From the NCBI RefSeq assembly GCF_900103485.1, contig NZ_FNHW01000005.1:62001-126000 (forward strand): 64,000 bases of DNA, written 5' to 3'. The translations under genes and the position numbers were made by a program. The DNA comes from Fictibacillus solisalsi. Lineage in GTDB: Bacteria > Bacillota > Bacilli > Bacillales > Fictibacillaceae. The notes below the pieces were generated by a model. That model had not been told where the DNA came from and made no database searches. It saw only the letters and a program-made list of their open reading frames with translations. Shown here one piece after another: positions 33,066-41,133 of this stretch (its first letter is position 1; every line of letters begins with the position of its first letter).

Positions 33066-33291
33066 TGAATTATACGAATTGATGAGCCAACGGCATTGTG
33101 GTGTTCTTCCTGTGGAAGACATTCACGAAAATTTGACAATATTTGAGGCTGGTTTTGATTCTTTAAGGTTTATGGAGCTGGTGGTTCTCATTGAAGAGCG
33201 TTTCTCCATCGAGTTCCCGGATGATCTTTTAGATATAAACAGTGAAACGACGATTAAGGATATTGTTTTAAGAATTAACCAACTGGTGTAA
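33052..33291 (+). CDS. Acyl carrier protein 2
   Basis: 79 residues. Phosphopantetheine Ser37 in EAGFDSLRFMEL. ATG at 33052 has AAAGGAGATG upstream; ATG at 33043 is too close to the site. 14-base overlap with the SRPBCC-PDZ gene. The AMP ligase begins 2 bases after its stop, so the pair likely activates a starter or side-chain acid. Distinct from ACP 1. Confidence 0.9.
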   Translation: MSIANELYELMSQRHCGVLPVEDIHENLTIFEAGFDSLRFMELVVLIEERFSIEFPDDLLDINSETTIKDIVLRINQLV

Positions 33292-33293
33292 TC

Positions 33294-34697
33294 ATGAGAG
33301 CAATTGACCGTATTCTAAGCACCGATCCTGAAAAGGTGTGTGTGAAAATTGAAAATGGTTTATCTATTACGTATCAACAAATTAAGGAAATTACCAAAGC
33401 AAATCAATCAATCTTAAAAGCAATCAAACGGAAAAAAAGTGGGCAACCGGCAATAGTCGTTGATATTTCGATAGGGTGGAAGCTCATCCCGGTTTTTTTG
33501 GCATGTTTTCTTGAAAAACTAACATTAGTTCCGGTAGACAGGTTGCGTAGTCCTAATTTAACTCACTTTATTCACCAGCAGTTTCCAGATGTTCATTTTG
33601 GACCAGATGATTTTAACAGCGAAGGGGAAATGAAGGATGAAAAAAACCTTCAATATCTAACCCATTATAAAGAACTTAAGGAAGTAGCTTTCGTCCTATA
33701 TACTTCTGGAACAACTAGCAATCCAAAAGGTGTAATGTTAACTTACGACAACATTTTAATAAATGCTGAACAGATAAAAGACCGGCTGAAATTAAAAGAA
33801 TCAGATTGTCTCTTAGTGGCAAGACCTTTATCCTATGCTTCTTCTATCACGGGAGAGATTTTTGCAGGGTTGCTTGCAGGGAGTTCCTTTTTATTCAAAG
33901 CCCCCTCGTCTTCACCGCTACGAATTATCAACCACGTAAAACAACATAATGTGTCAATCCTCTTTCTAACCCCGTCGCTTACTTTAAAACTTCTTGAACT
34001 ACGTTCATTTCTCGAATTAACAAGATTAAAAGCAATTGTTTTAAGTGGGGAAATCCTTTATACTGGCCAGTTTCAAATTATTAGAGCAGGACTTCCGAAA
34101 ACAGTCGCTATCTATAATGGATATGGTCTAACCGAGGCGTCTCCACGAGTAGCTATTCATAAGATTGATACGGAATCATTCGTCGAAGGGTGTGTAGGTG
34201 TACCCCTGAATGGAATCAAAATCAAAATTCTTGATGAAGTGGGTAGAAAGCTTCCTGATCAGTCAAAAGGAGTTTTGCACATCAAAGGACCTAACATAAT
34301 GAAGGGGTATTTAAAACAAAAGAAATTAACCCGTGAAGTAAAAAAGAATGGATGGCTAAATACAAATGATCTTGCAGAGATAAGGAATAAGCAGCTCATT
34401 ATACATGGGAGAGCAGACAATACCATTATTCGACATGGTATGAACATTCAATTAGAAGAGATTGAGTCTTTACTAAATGCTAGTCCTTTCGTCAATGAAT
34501 CGGTAGTCATTAAACGTGAATCTGAGAATAAGAAAGTAACTCTTGAAGCATGGATTGTTCCAAGTTCCACTTACCAAATGTCCTTGCTACAAAAGGAAAT
34601 TCATAGTTGGGATCAAAAGTTATGGCCGGATAAAATAGTGTTAAAACAAGAAATGCCGAAAACTCAGACGGGTAAGCTGAGAAGAACAGGAAATTAA
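33294..34697 (+). CDS. AMP-forming acyl-ACP/CoA ligase (ANL superfamily)
   Basis: 467 residues. P-loop YTSGTTSNPKG (136-146), A5 motif YGLTEASP, A7 LNTNDLAEI with the ribose Asp, and terminal TQTGKLRRTGN with the catalytic Lys are present. Shorter than typical ligases (500-550), like the free-standing enzymes that load carrier proteins. ATG just after ACP 2. Role: adenylates a carboxylic acid and attaches it to ACP 2; the acid is unknown and could be a fatty or aryl starter or a hydroxy acid. Confidence 0.88.
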   Translation: MRAIDRILSTDPEKVCVKIENGLSITYQQIKEITKANQSILKAIKRKKSGQPAIVVDISIGWKLIPVFLACFLEKLTLVPVDRLRSPNLTHFIHQQFPDVHFGPDDFNSEGEMKDEKNLQYLTHYKELKEVAFVLYTSGTTSNPKGVMLTYDNILINAEQIKDRLKLKESDCLLVARPLSYASSITGEIFAGLLAGSSFLFKAPSSSPLRIINHVKQHNVSILFLTPSLTLKLLELRSFLELTRLKAIVLSGEILYTGQFQIIRAGLPKTVAIYNGYGLTEASPRVAIHKIDTESFVEGCVGVPLNGIKIKILDEVGRKLPDQSKGVLHIKGPNIMKGYLKQKKLTREVKKNGWLNTNDLAEIRNKQLIIHGRADNTIIRHGMNIQLEEIESLLNASPFVNESVVIKRESENKKVTLEAWIVPSSTYQMSLLQKEIHSWDQKLWPDKIVLKQEMPKTQTGKLRRTGN

Positions 34698-34732
34698 TTG
34701 ACAAAATATAAAAAAAGGAAACAGGTGAGTAA

Positions 34733-35476
34733 ATGGAAAAATGGAAGACATTCTTTTCTTCAGACTATTTAACATTTTCAGAAGAAATCCTAACATCGGA
34801 ACGAACAGACTTTGAAATCGAATTTATTTTGAGACAATTAAACCTAAAACCGGGAGCTAAAATCCTTGATTTAGGCTGCGGACAGGGAAGGCTTTCTATC
34901 CCCCTTGCTCAAAGGGGATTTACAATTACTGGGTTAGATGGAGCGAAAGACCTTTTGAAGGAAGCAAAACGAAGAGCAGAAGAGTATAACGTAGACATTG
35001 AATTTATCCATTGTGATATGCGAGAAATGAGCTTTATTGAGGAATTTGATGCTGTAATCAATTTCGGAACGGCTTTTGGGTACATCGAGTCACAAAAAGA
35101 TGACCAAATGATATTAGAAAAAGTTCATCAAGCGCTTAAACCGAATGGTCTATTTATTCAGGATCTTGAAAACAGAGAAGCTAAAGTTAAAAACTTGTCT
35201 AAACAAACATGGTACCACATGAATAATAAGCTGGTTTGGAGTAATCGAAATTTCGATTATGTCTCAGGTCGTTGGAACGAAGTGATCAAATGGTATGAAG
35301 ACGGAGCTGAGAAACAATCCATTTTAAATTTAAGACTTTATACCTCATCAGAAATCATTCATATGAATGAAAATGCCGGTTTAGCTCTCAAGGATCTATT
35401 CGGTTTTTTTGATGGACAAGCTTACTCTGCAGAAAGTCCTCGTATGATCTTAAAACTGCAAAAAAACCAACGGTAA
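34733..35476 (+). CDS. SAM-dependent methyltransferase (class I)
   Basis: 247 residues. SAM motif I ILDLGCGQGRLS, followed by GLDGAKDLL (acidic ribose loop) and DAVINFGTAFGYI (motif II/III region). Rossmann class I fold; no cation or radical motif. ACAGGTG ribosome site about 7 bases upstream. Between the AMP ligase and the hotdog genes. Likely O- or C-methylates the product; position unknown. Confidence 0.88.
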   Translation: MEKWKTFFSSDYLTFSEEILTSERTDFEIEFILRQLNLKPGAKILDLGCGQGRLSIPLAQRGFTITGLDGAKDLLKEAKRRAEEYNVDIEFIHCDMREMSFIEEFDAVINFGTAFGYIESQKDDQMILEKVHQALKPNGLFIQDLENREAKVKNLSKQTWYHMNNKLVWSNRNFDYVSGRWNEVIKWYEDGAEKQSILNLRLYTSSEIIHMNENAGLALKDLFGFFDGQAYSAESPRMILKLQKNQR

Positions 35477-35481
35477 TCTCA

Positions 35482-35880
35482 ATGGATTATTTAAGCCTGC
35501 TACCTCATGAGTATCCTCTGCGTTTAGTTGATAAGGTAGAACTCTATAAGCCAGGGGAAGAATTAGTTTCGAAATATGATACCCGTCATCTTAAGTGGTT
35601 ATCGATAAAAACCCCTATTCCCGAGACCATCCTTATGGAAGGAATGGCTCAAAGCGCAGTAATATTTACACAATTGGAAACCCGTCCATTACAAAATGAT
35701 GAATTTCCAGTATTAGGTGCCATTAATGCAACTATGCTATCGCAGGTTGAACCCGGTCAATTGATAACGTATAACATTAAACCGCTTAGATTGCTTCAAG
35801 ATCAAGCATTAATTGAAGGAAGTATTTGGGTAGATCAGCGAAGGATTTTAAAAGGAACTCTAACGGTAGGTATCTCATAG
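35482..35880 (+). CDS. Hotdog dehydratase-like protein without the catalytic His
   Basis: 132 residues. FabZ-like start LLPHEYPLRLVDKV and the helix LMEGMAQSAVI with the conserved Glu. The GHFP segment with the catalytic His is replaced by WLSIKTPIPETI, so the His is missing. 5 bases after the methyltransferase gene and 10 before the second hotdog gene. Its neighbour has the His, suggesting a heterodimer as in aryl polyene synthases. Alternatively a hotdog thioesterase. Confidence 0.8.
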   Translation: MDYLSLLPHEYPLRLVDKVELYKPGEELVSKYDTRHLKWLSIKTPIPETILMEGMAQSAVIFTQLETRPLQNDEFPVLGAINATMLSQVEPGQLITYNIKPLRLLQDQALIEGSIWVDQRRILKGTLTVGIS

Positions 35881-35890
35881 GAGCGTCAAA

Positions 35891-36286
35891 ATGAAACTTG
35901 GAGAACATTTTCCCAAACCATGGTGTCTGATAGATAAATTTTATGGCATGAATGCCTCTAATCGAATCGAGAGCAGTAAATTTATTAGTTACAGTGACTT
36001 TTTTCTTCTTGGGCATTTTAAAAATTATAGTGTCTACCCTGGTATTTTAATGATCGAAGGGATGAAACAGACATTGATTATGGCGGATCGACAACAATTG
36101 ATTCAGTTGAAGAATTATACGCTTCAGGATATCCAATCAAGATTTCTTAAACCACTTATTCCAGGTAGTATTATTCGCTATTCGCTTTATCAAGAAGAAA
36201 GGGCGGGGCAGCTTTGTTTTAAAGGGACTGGTGAGGTCGATGGAACTGTCATTGTAAGGGGAAAACTGATTTATCAAAAGGAGTAA
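35891..36286 (+). CDS. FabZ-like 3-hydroxyacyl-ACP dehydratase
   Basis: 131 residues. LGHFKNYSVYPGILMIEGMKQ holds the catalytic His (GHF) and the Glu of the hotdog helix. It is related to the preceding protein, which lacks that His. The GAGCGTC ribosome site is weak. Role: removal of water from the 3-hydroxyacyl chain to give the 2-ene, needed to build a polyene. Heterodimer with the protein at 35482 inferred. Confidence 0.82.
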   Translation: MKLGEHFPKPWCLIDKFYGMNASNRIESSKFISYSDFFLLGHFKNYSVYPGILMIEGMKQTLIMADRQQLIQLKNYTLQDIQSRFLKPLIPGSIIRYSLYQEERAGQLCFKGTGEVDGTVIVRGKLIYQKE

Positions 36287-36289
36287 CAT

Positions 36290-37087
36290 ATGGCGATTGA
36301 AAAGTTTGTTGAACTTGAAGATCAAGGAAAGTTAGCTGGTATTTTACATATACCTGACGGTCTCCAATCTCCTTGTCCATTGGTTATTTATTGTCCAGGG
36401 AAGAACGGAGAGCGATATGAAGTACACCGTCTTGCCGTGAAGTTTGCAAGACACCTCGCAGACCAAGGTATAGCCACCCTTCGCTTTGATTATTATGGCA
36501 TGGGACTTAGTGACGGGTTCTATCACGATATGACCACTACAACAAAGGTATCGAACATTGAAGCGGCGTATCGTTATGCAAAAAACCTTGAATTTGTGGA
36601 TCAAAACAAAATGGCGTATCTGGGTTTTAGTGACGGGGCTAGAATGGCTCTCATGGCTGCTAACCGTACAAACGTTACTAACCTTTTAATTTGGAGTCCA
36701 CTTTTTAATGAATATGGTGGCAACTATCCTAATGCTAAAAAGCCACGTTTTACCAGGCATAAAACACATTCAAATAAATTGGTAATGCCGTGGGCAGGTT
36801 TATGGAACAGTCTTGATTTTTATAAAGATCTTCAAGGGATAAATATTCTTCAAGAATTAAACCAGTATGTAGGAAACTCTTTACTTGTATTCGGTGGAAA
36901 CGACCCGTTGGTGGCAGAAGAAAAAGAACATCTTGATACCTCGGCCATCGCTTTATATCAAAATGATGGTTTACATCGAACACATACGATTCCCGACGCA
37001 GGTCATTTATTCACTTCAGAATCATTAGAACAACAATTGATGGAAGTATCGGGTGCTTGGCTACAAGAACATCTAATGGATCTATAA
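36290..37087 (+). CDS. Alpha/beta hydrolase, active-site motif intact
   Basis: 265 residues. Oxyanion/strand-order motifs CPGKNGERYEVHR and FDYYGMGLSDG, nucleophile elbow GFSDG (Ser) and late His in DAGHLF. AAAGGAG 5 bases before ATG. Family: serine esterases/peptidases or thioesterases. In a type II PKS run it is a candidate for releasing the chain or acting on an acyl ester. Confidence 0.85.
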   Translation: MAIEKFVELEDQGKLAGILHIPDGLQSPCPLVIYCPGKNGERYEVHRLAVKFARHLADQGIATLRFDYYGMGLSDGFYHDMTTTTKVSNIEAAYRYAKNLEFVDQNKMAYLGFSDGARMALMAANRTNVTNLLIWSPLFNEYGGNYPNAKKPRFTRHKTHSNKLVMPWAGLWNSLDFYKDLQGINILQELNQYVGNSLLVFGGNDPLVAEEKEHLDTSAIALYQNDGLHRTHTIPDAGHLFTSESLEQQLMEVSGAWLQEHLMDL

Positions 37088-37101
37088 GGGGCTGAAGACG
37101 T

Positions 37102-37989
37102 TTGTGGAAACAACATAAATTTGGTGAAAAGAAAGAGATCTACGGTTTGATAGAGCACGGAAGTAGAGAGTGTGATACATTAACCGTATTTTTTCCTGGG
37201 CTAGGTCAGGCTATGAGTGAAAAAAACTACTTATTTTCAAATCTTCGAAAAGTCTTAGCTGAAAGTGGACAGACTTGTGTTCAGTTTGATTACCGTGGTC
37301 ATGGAGACAGTTTCGGGGAGCTAGGCGATTATTCCCTGCAAACAATGATTGAGGATGGACTTATGGTCATGCAAGATTGTTATATTCAATTCAGACCAAA
37401 AACGATATACCTCATTGGGAATGGAATAGGATCTTTTGTTGCCAGCAGACTAAGCAGGTTAAGCTGGAAGTATTTTTCTATTCAGGCAAAAGTAATTTGC
37501 ATTTCACCCCCTTTATTTCAGTATCCAAAAGCCTCGGATTTATTTTCAAAGGAATCTTTGGCAGCACTAGAACAAAATGGAGCGGTAGATTCTCAAGTCT
37601 TGATACCGGGATATGATTATTATACTCTTAGTGATTTTGATAATTCTCAATATGAGTTTGTTACTTCATTAGGTGGCCATATGCTCTATTTACATGGACA
37701 AAAACTATCGTATGAACTGATTCGAGAACTGGATCAATTTGATTTGAAGGAGGAGCTAAGGACTGTTACCGATGTATCTGTATTATTGGGTGAACACGAT
37801 ACTGAAGGGTTGAGACTAATAAAGAGTCTCCCAAATGCTAAAGTCTATATACTCAATGATGTGAAATATTTTTATCAACACCCTGTGGCCATGGACGAAG
37901 TGGTTGAAAAGGTTATCAAACTAGTTAAACAACAAACTTCTTGTTTGATTACAAAGCCCATGCATACCGTTGATCAGGGTGATAAGTGA
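37102..37989 (+). CDS. Alpha/beta hydrolase-like protein with Ser replaced by Gly
   Basis: 295 residues. FFPGLGQ and FDYRGHGDSFGELGDY are hydrolase landmarks, but the elbow reads IGNGIGSF, i.e. G-N-G-I-G in place of G-x-S-x-G, so the nucleophile is missing. A later candidate Ser or Asp cannot be assigned. TTG start with AAGGGG about 11 bases upstream; the ribosome site is weak. Its neighbour at 36290 keeps the motif. A non-catalytic partner or a different chemistry is inferred. Confidence 0.7.
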   Translation: MWKQHKFGEKKEIYGLIEHGSRECDTLTVFFPGLGQAMSEKNYLFSNLRKVLAESGQTCVQFDYRGHGDSFGELGDYSLQTMIEDGLMVMQDCYIQFRPKTIYLIGNGIGSFVASRLSRLSWKYFSIQAKVICISPPLFQYPKASDLFSKESLAALEQNGAVDSQVLIPGYDYYTLSDFDNSQYEFVTSLGGHMLYLHGQKLSYELIRELDQFDLKEELRTVTDVSVLLGEHDTEGLRLIKSLPNAKVYILNDVKYFYQHPVAMDEVVEKVIKLVKQQTSCLITKPMHTVDQGDK

Positions 37990-38015
37990 TGGGATTATCC
38001 ATAAAGGAACTTTCC

Positions 38016-38927
38016 ATGTTTGATTTAAATTATCTGGATTGCAGCAAAAGTCAGTATGTGAGTTATTTAAAGCATAAGGGTTTCCCAGTCGAGGCATTAT
38101 ATTATAGCTGTTTAGATACCTCAGATGAAATCTATGAGCAAATCATCAATCAAAAGAAATCAAGGTGGATCTATGACGAGTTAGGATTTCAACATGAGGA
38201 TTGGACATTAATCGGTGTGAGAAAGAGGAACGTCTATGCAGAATCATTAGACTCATTAAGGCATGGGATCAATCGTCTCACCGAGGAAGGTAAAGTGGTT
38301 TTCGTATCGGTCGAAGTATTTCATGTCCCCCATCGTCACCTCACCTACCAGAAAGAAAAATCTCCCCATTCTCTAATGATTAATGGTATAGCGCCGGATG
38401 GTGAAATTTATATTTTAGATGAAACGGCTCCTGTATTCTCACATTTCAAATACCCTTTGTCGTTGTTGGAACAATGTTACCAGGAAGGAACGGGATTTCG
38501 ATATATTACATTTTTTGAGGAGATGGAGAAATGCCCGATAAAAGACATTCAACAAGAAGCCAACCGTTTGTTCAATCGACATTTGGATAGGTTTGATGAC
38601 ACCCATATACTTCATAAGTATCTCCTTCAATTCTTGGTTACCCAGGGGGACATTGATTTTATAAATACTTTAAAACAATTAAGTGCTGCCTATACACTAC
38701 AATCTGGTTCGAGAGAGATGTTTTCAAAATTTTTAACGTTTATCAATATGGACAAAGCGGTCGTGGAAAAAGCCATAACCTCATCTGAGATGGCGAACCA
38801 AATTAGGAACAGTTTAAATAAAGCAATTCTTCGTGGAAAGCTAAAAAGTGAAATGCTAACGAAAAAGGTACTAGAACTTATTTGTATTGAACAGGATTTG
38901 GTTTCTCAACTAAAAGCAAGGAGGTGA
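38016..38927 (+). CDS. BtrH-like / C39-like acyltransferase candidate
   Basis: 303 residues. Cys near the N-terminus (YLDCSKSQYVSYLKH), then VFVSVEVFHVPHRH and SPHSLMINGIAPDGEIYILDE with a His and Asp, the Cys-His-Asp order of a papain-like/BtrH fold. The C-terminal 110 residues are helical. ATG at 38016 was chosen because AAAGGAA is 7 bases before it; GTG/ATG at 37986/37989 extends the protein by 10 codons. It is directly followed by the M29 peptidase. Inferred to move a carrier-bound acyl or aminoacyl group. Confidence 0.55.
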   Translation: MFDLNYLDCSKSQYVSYLKHKGFPVEALYYSCLDTSDEIYEQIINQKKSRWIYDELGFQHEDWTLIGVRKRNVYAESLDSLRHGINRLTEEGKVVFVSVEVFHVPHRHLTYQKEKSPHSLMINGIAPDGEIYILDETAPVFSHFKYPLSLLEQCYQEGTGFRYITFFEEMEKCPIKDIQQEANRLFNRHLDRFDDTHILHKYLLQFLVTQGDIDFINTLKQLSAAYTLQSGSREMFSKFLTFINMDKAVVEKAITSSEMANQIRNSLNKAILRGKLKSEMLTKKVLELICIEQDLVSQLKARR

Positions 38928-38933
38928 GTTCCA

Positions 38934-40049
38934 GTGTTGTCAACTCAAGAACTATCGGACATTGCAAAAAGAGTCGTTCATCATTCCCTTGAAATTAAAA
39001 GGGGAGAAAAGGTTTTAATTGATATTGAGGGAGAAGCCGAGGAGTTTAGTAATCAATTAATGATCGAAATTTATCATGCAGGAGCTTATCCTTTTTTAAA
39101 GAGTACTCGAGTCTCAAACTTAAAAAAACTCATCGCAGGGGCGACGAAGGAGAGCCTTAACCTTTGGTTACGTCATGAACAATACAAAGCAGAGGGTATG
39201 GATGCATATATCGGTATAAAAGCAGAGGAAAATATTTTTGAATATAACGATATACCTAGAGATCAATACCAGCTTTACCAACAAAATTTTTCACAGCCAT
39301 TACAGTTGGATTATCTGGGGAAAAACAAATGGATTTTGATGCGTTATCCCACAAAGGGTATGGCCCAACTTGCTAAGCTAGGGTCTGAAGAGCTAAGGAC
39401 GATTTTCTACCAATCTTGTACGATGGATTACAAAAAGCTCTCCGAAAATGTAAAACCGTTAAAAGAGAGATTAAGTAAATCCAAAACTGTAACAGTCACC
39501 TCACCTGATACTGACTTCACATTTTCCATTCAGCATATGGACTCATTTATGTGTGATGGAAGGTACAATTTACCAGATGGTGAGATATTTACCGCGCCTA
39601 TTCGCGACTCGGTTAATGGGGTCATTCACTTTAATTGTCCTACCTCTTTTCAAGGCTATGTCCTTGAGGATGTAAGGTTTGAATTTGTAGATGGAAAAAT
39701 CGCTTCCTATCAAGGAAATGACCGTGACCTTCTAAAGAGAATTTTAGAAACGGACGACGGTGCATCTTATATTGGAGAATTCGGTATTGGTCTAAATCCC
39801 TTTATCACCAAACCCATGAATAATATTTTGTTTGATGAGAAAATGAGCGGAAGCCTCCATCTTGCGATTGGCCAAGCCTTTCCTATGGCGAATAATGGGA
39901 ACAAGTCAGCCATACATCTAGACTTTGTTTTGAATCAACAATCTTCACATGGAGGAGGATCCTTGTATTTCGACAAGGAGCTTATCAGGAAGGATGGTAT
40001 TTTCATCCCTAAAGATCTAAAAAATCTAAATGGGGTAAAGGGAATATGA
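38934..40049 (+). CDS. M29-type metalloaminopeptidase
   Basis: 371 residues of the AmpS/AmpT family. Metal and catalytic residues are traceable: Glu in LPDGEIFTAPI, Glu in IGEFGIGLNP, His in GSLHLAIGQAF and the His/Asp pair in AIHLDFVL. GTG start after AAGGAGGTGAG. It follows the BtrH-like gene by 6 bases. Family role: removal of N-terminal amino acids, mostly in the cytosol. In a cluster with carrier-bound amino acid ligation this suggests removal of an aminoacyl cap. A gap of 103 bases follows. Confidence 0.85.
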   Translation: MLSTQELSDIAKRVVHHSLEIKRGEKVLIDIEGEAEEFSNQLMIEIYHAGAYPFLKSTRVSNLKKLIAGATKESLNLWLRHEQYKAEGMDAYIGIKAEENIFEYNDIPRDQYQLYQQNFSQPLQLDYLGKNKWILMRYPTKGMAQLAKLGSEELRTIFYQSCTMDYKKLSENVKPLKERLSKSKTVTVTSPDTDFTFSIQHMDSFMCDGRYNLPDGEIFTAPIRDSVNGVIHFNCPTSFQGYVLEDVRFEFVDGKIASYQGNDRDLLKRILETDDGASYIGEFGIGLNPFITKPMNNILFDEKMSGSLHLAIGQAFPMANNGNKSAIHLDFVLNQQSSHGGGSLYFDKELIRKDGIFIPKDLKNLNGVKGI

Positions 40050-40152
40050 CGGTAGAATAAGAGTTTAATAGCAACGTTCTCTAAAGGGTTTTTATAGACA
40101 TTCATAGGTGCTATCACTGTGAAAAAATCAAGTATGTAGGGGGAGAAACTAA

Positions 40153-41133
40153 ATGGGAATTTTTTTAGAATTAAATGATCCTGTCATTACAGCCAAAAGT
40201 GATCACGCTTTTACTTTGTCCATGTTGCAAGATACGAATGCACAGAATTTGTTTTTATTGAGCAGTTTGCAGCTAGTGGGTAATGCAAAGAGTCAGTCGT
40301 TAGATTTTTTTCAGCCGCACAACACGAACAAATTAACGACCCCTTTCTTCAATATACAGGGAAATCAGTTTTCTTCGACTTCAAATATCGATAAGGTAAT
40401 CATCGATGCACTAAAAGAAAACTGTTACGTACGATTGTATCTGGATCAATATTATCTCCAATACCAAAACCCTTATTTCCGATCTTATAAAACCAATGAT
40501 ACGCTCATCTATGGTTATGATGAAGATACCAAATTATTTCACTACTTGGCAGTCAATAAGAATGGTTTGTATGAGAAAAAGACAATTTCACCTTTCAATC
40601 TTAGATCTGCTTTAACCTTCGCGAATCCAGAAGACCCAGAAAGAAAAAAGATCTTCTTCTATCAACTCACCAAATTTCCCACCGAACATACGGATACTAT
40701 TCAAAAGCAGATCATTGCCTATTTAATTGATTATATGACGGCTTATGATTCGTCTAAAAGGTTTGAAACGGTTCGAGATGATTCTCTTGTATTCGGAGTA
40801 GACATTTATCAACTGCTACTCTCTCACTTGAACTCTGTCCACCAGGTCGAGAAGGAACTAGAGATTACAAATTTCCAAGTCCTATCTGAACATAAACATG
40901 TCCTTTTAAAAATGGTTCGTTTATTAGCTACATTGACAAACGTACCAAGTGATGTACTGAAGATGTTAGAGCAGCTTCATCCAAAGGCTGCCTATTTCAA
41001 GAATTCAGTTTTAAGATACATGTGGACAAAGGAAGAGAGAGCTTTTTTGAAATTAAATAATAAATTACTCGAGATAAAAGAAATGGAGAAAACAGCCCTA
41101 GTTGGCCTGTTGGATTCCGTTAGGATGAGTTAA
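40153..41133 (+). CDS. BtrH-like / C39-like protein without obvious Cys and His
   Basis: 326 residues, similar to the protein at 5682. The central pattern YLDQYYLQYQNP and DTLIYGYD is preserved, but the usual HD before LIYGYD is ND, and the N-terminal segment has no Cys (SDHAFTLSML). Two expected catalytic residues are thus absent. GTAGGGGGAG lies 8 bases before the ATG. The gene ends where the ABC exporter begins (1-base overlap), so it may be an adaptor for transport or transfer. Function unknown. Confidence 0.5.
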   Translation: MGIFLELNDPVITAKSDHAFTLSMLQDTNAQNLFLLSSLQLVGNAKSQSLDFFQPHNTNKLTTPFFNIQGNQFSSTSNIDKVIIDALKENCYVRLYLDQYYLQYQNPYFRSYKTNDTLIYGYDEDTKLFHYLAVNKNGLYEKKTISPFNLRSALTFANPEDPERKKIFFYQLTKFPTEHTDTIQKQIIAYLIDYMTAYDSSKRFETVRDDSLVFGVDIYQLLLSHLNSVHQVEKELEITNFQVLSEHKHVLLKMVRLLATLTNVPSDVLKMLEQLHPKAAYFKNSVLRYMWTKEERAFLKLNNKLLEIKEMEKTALVGLLDSVRMS

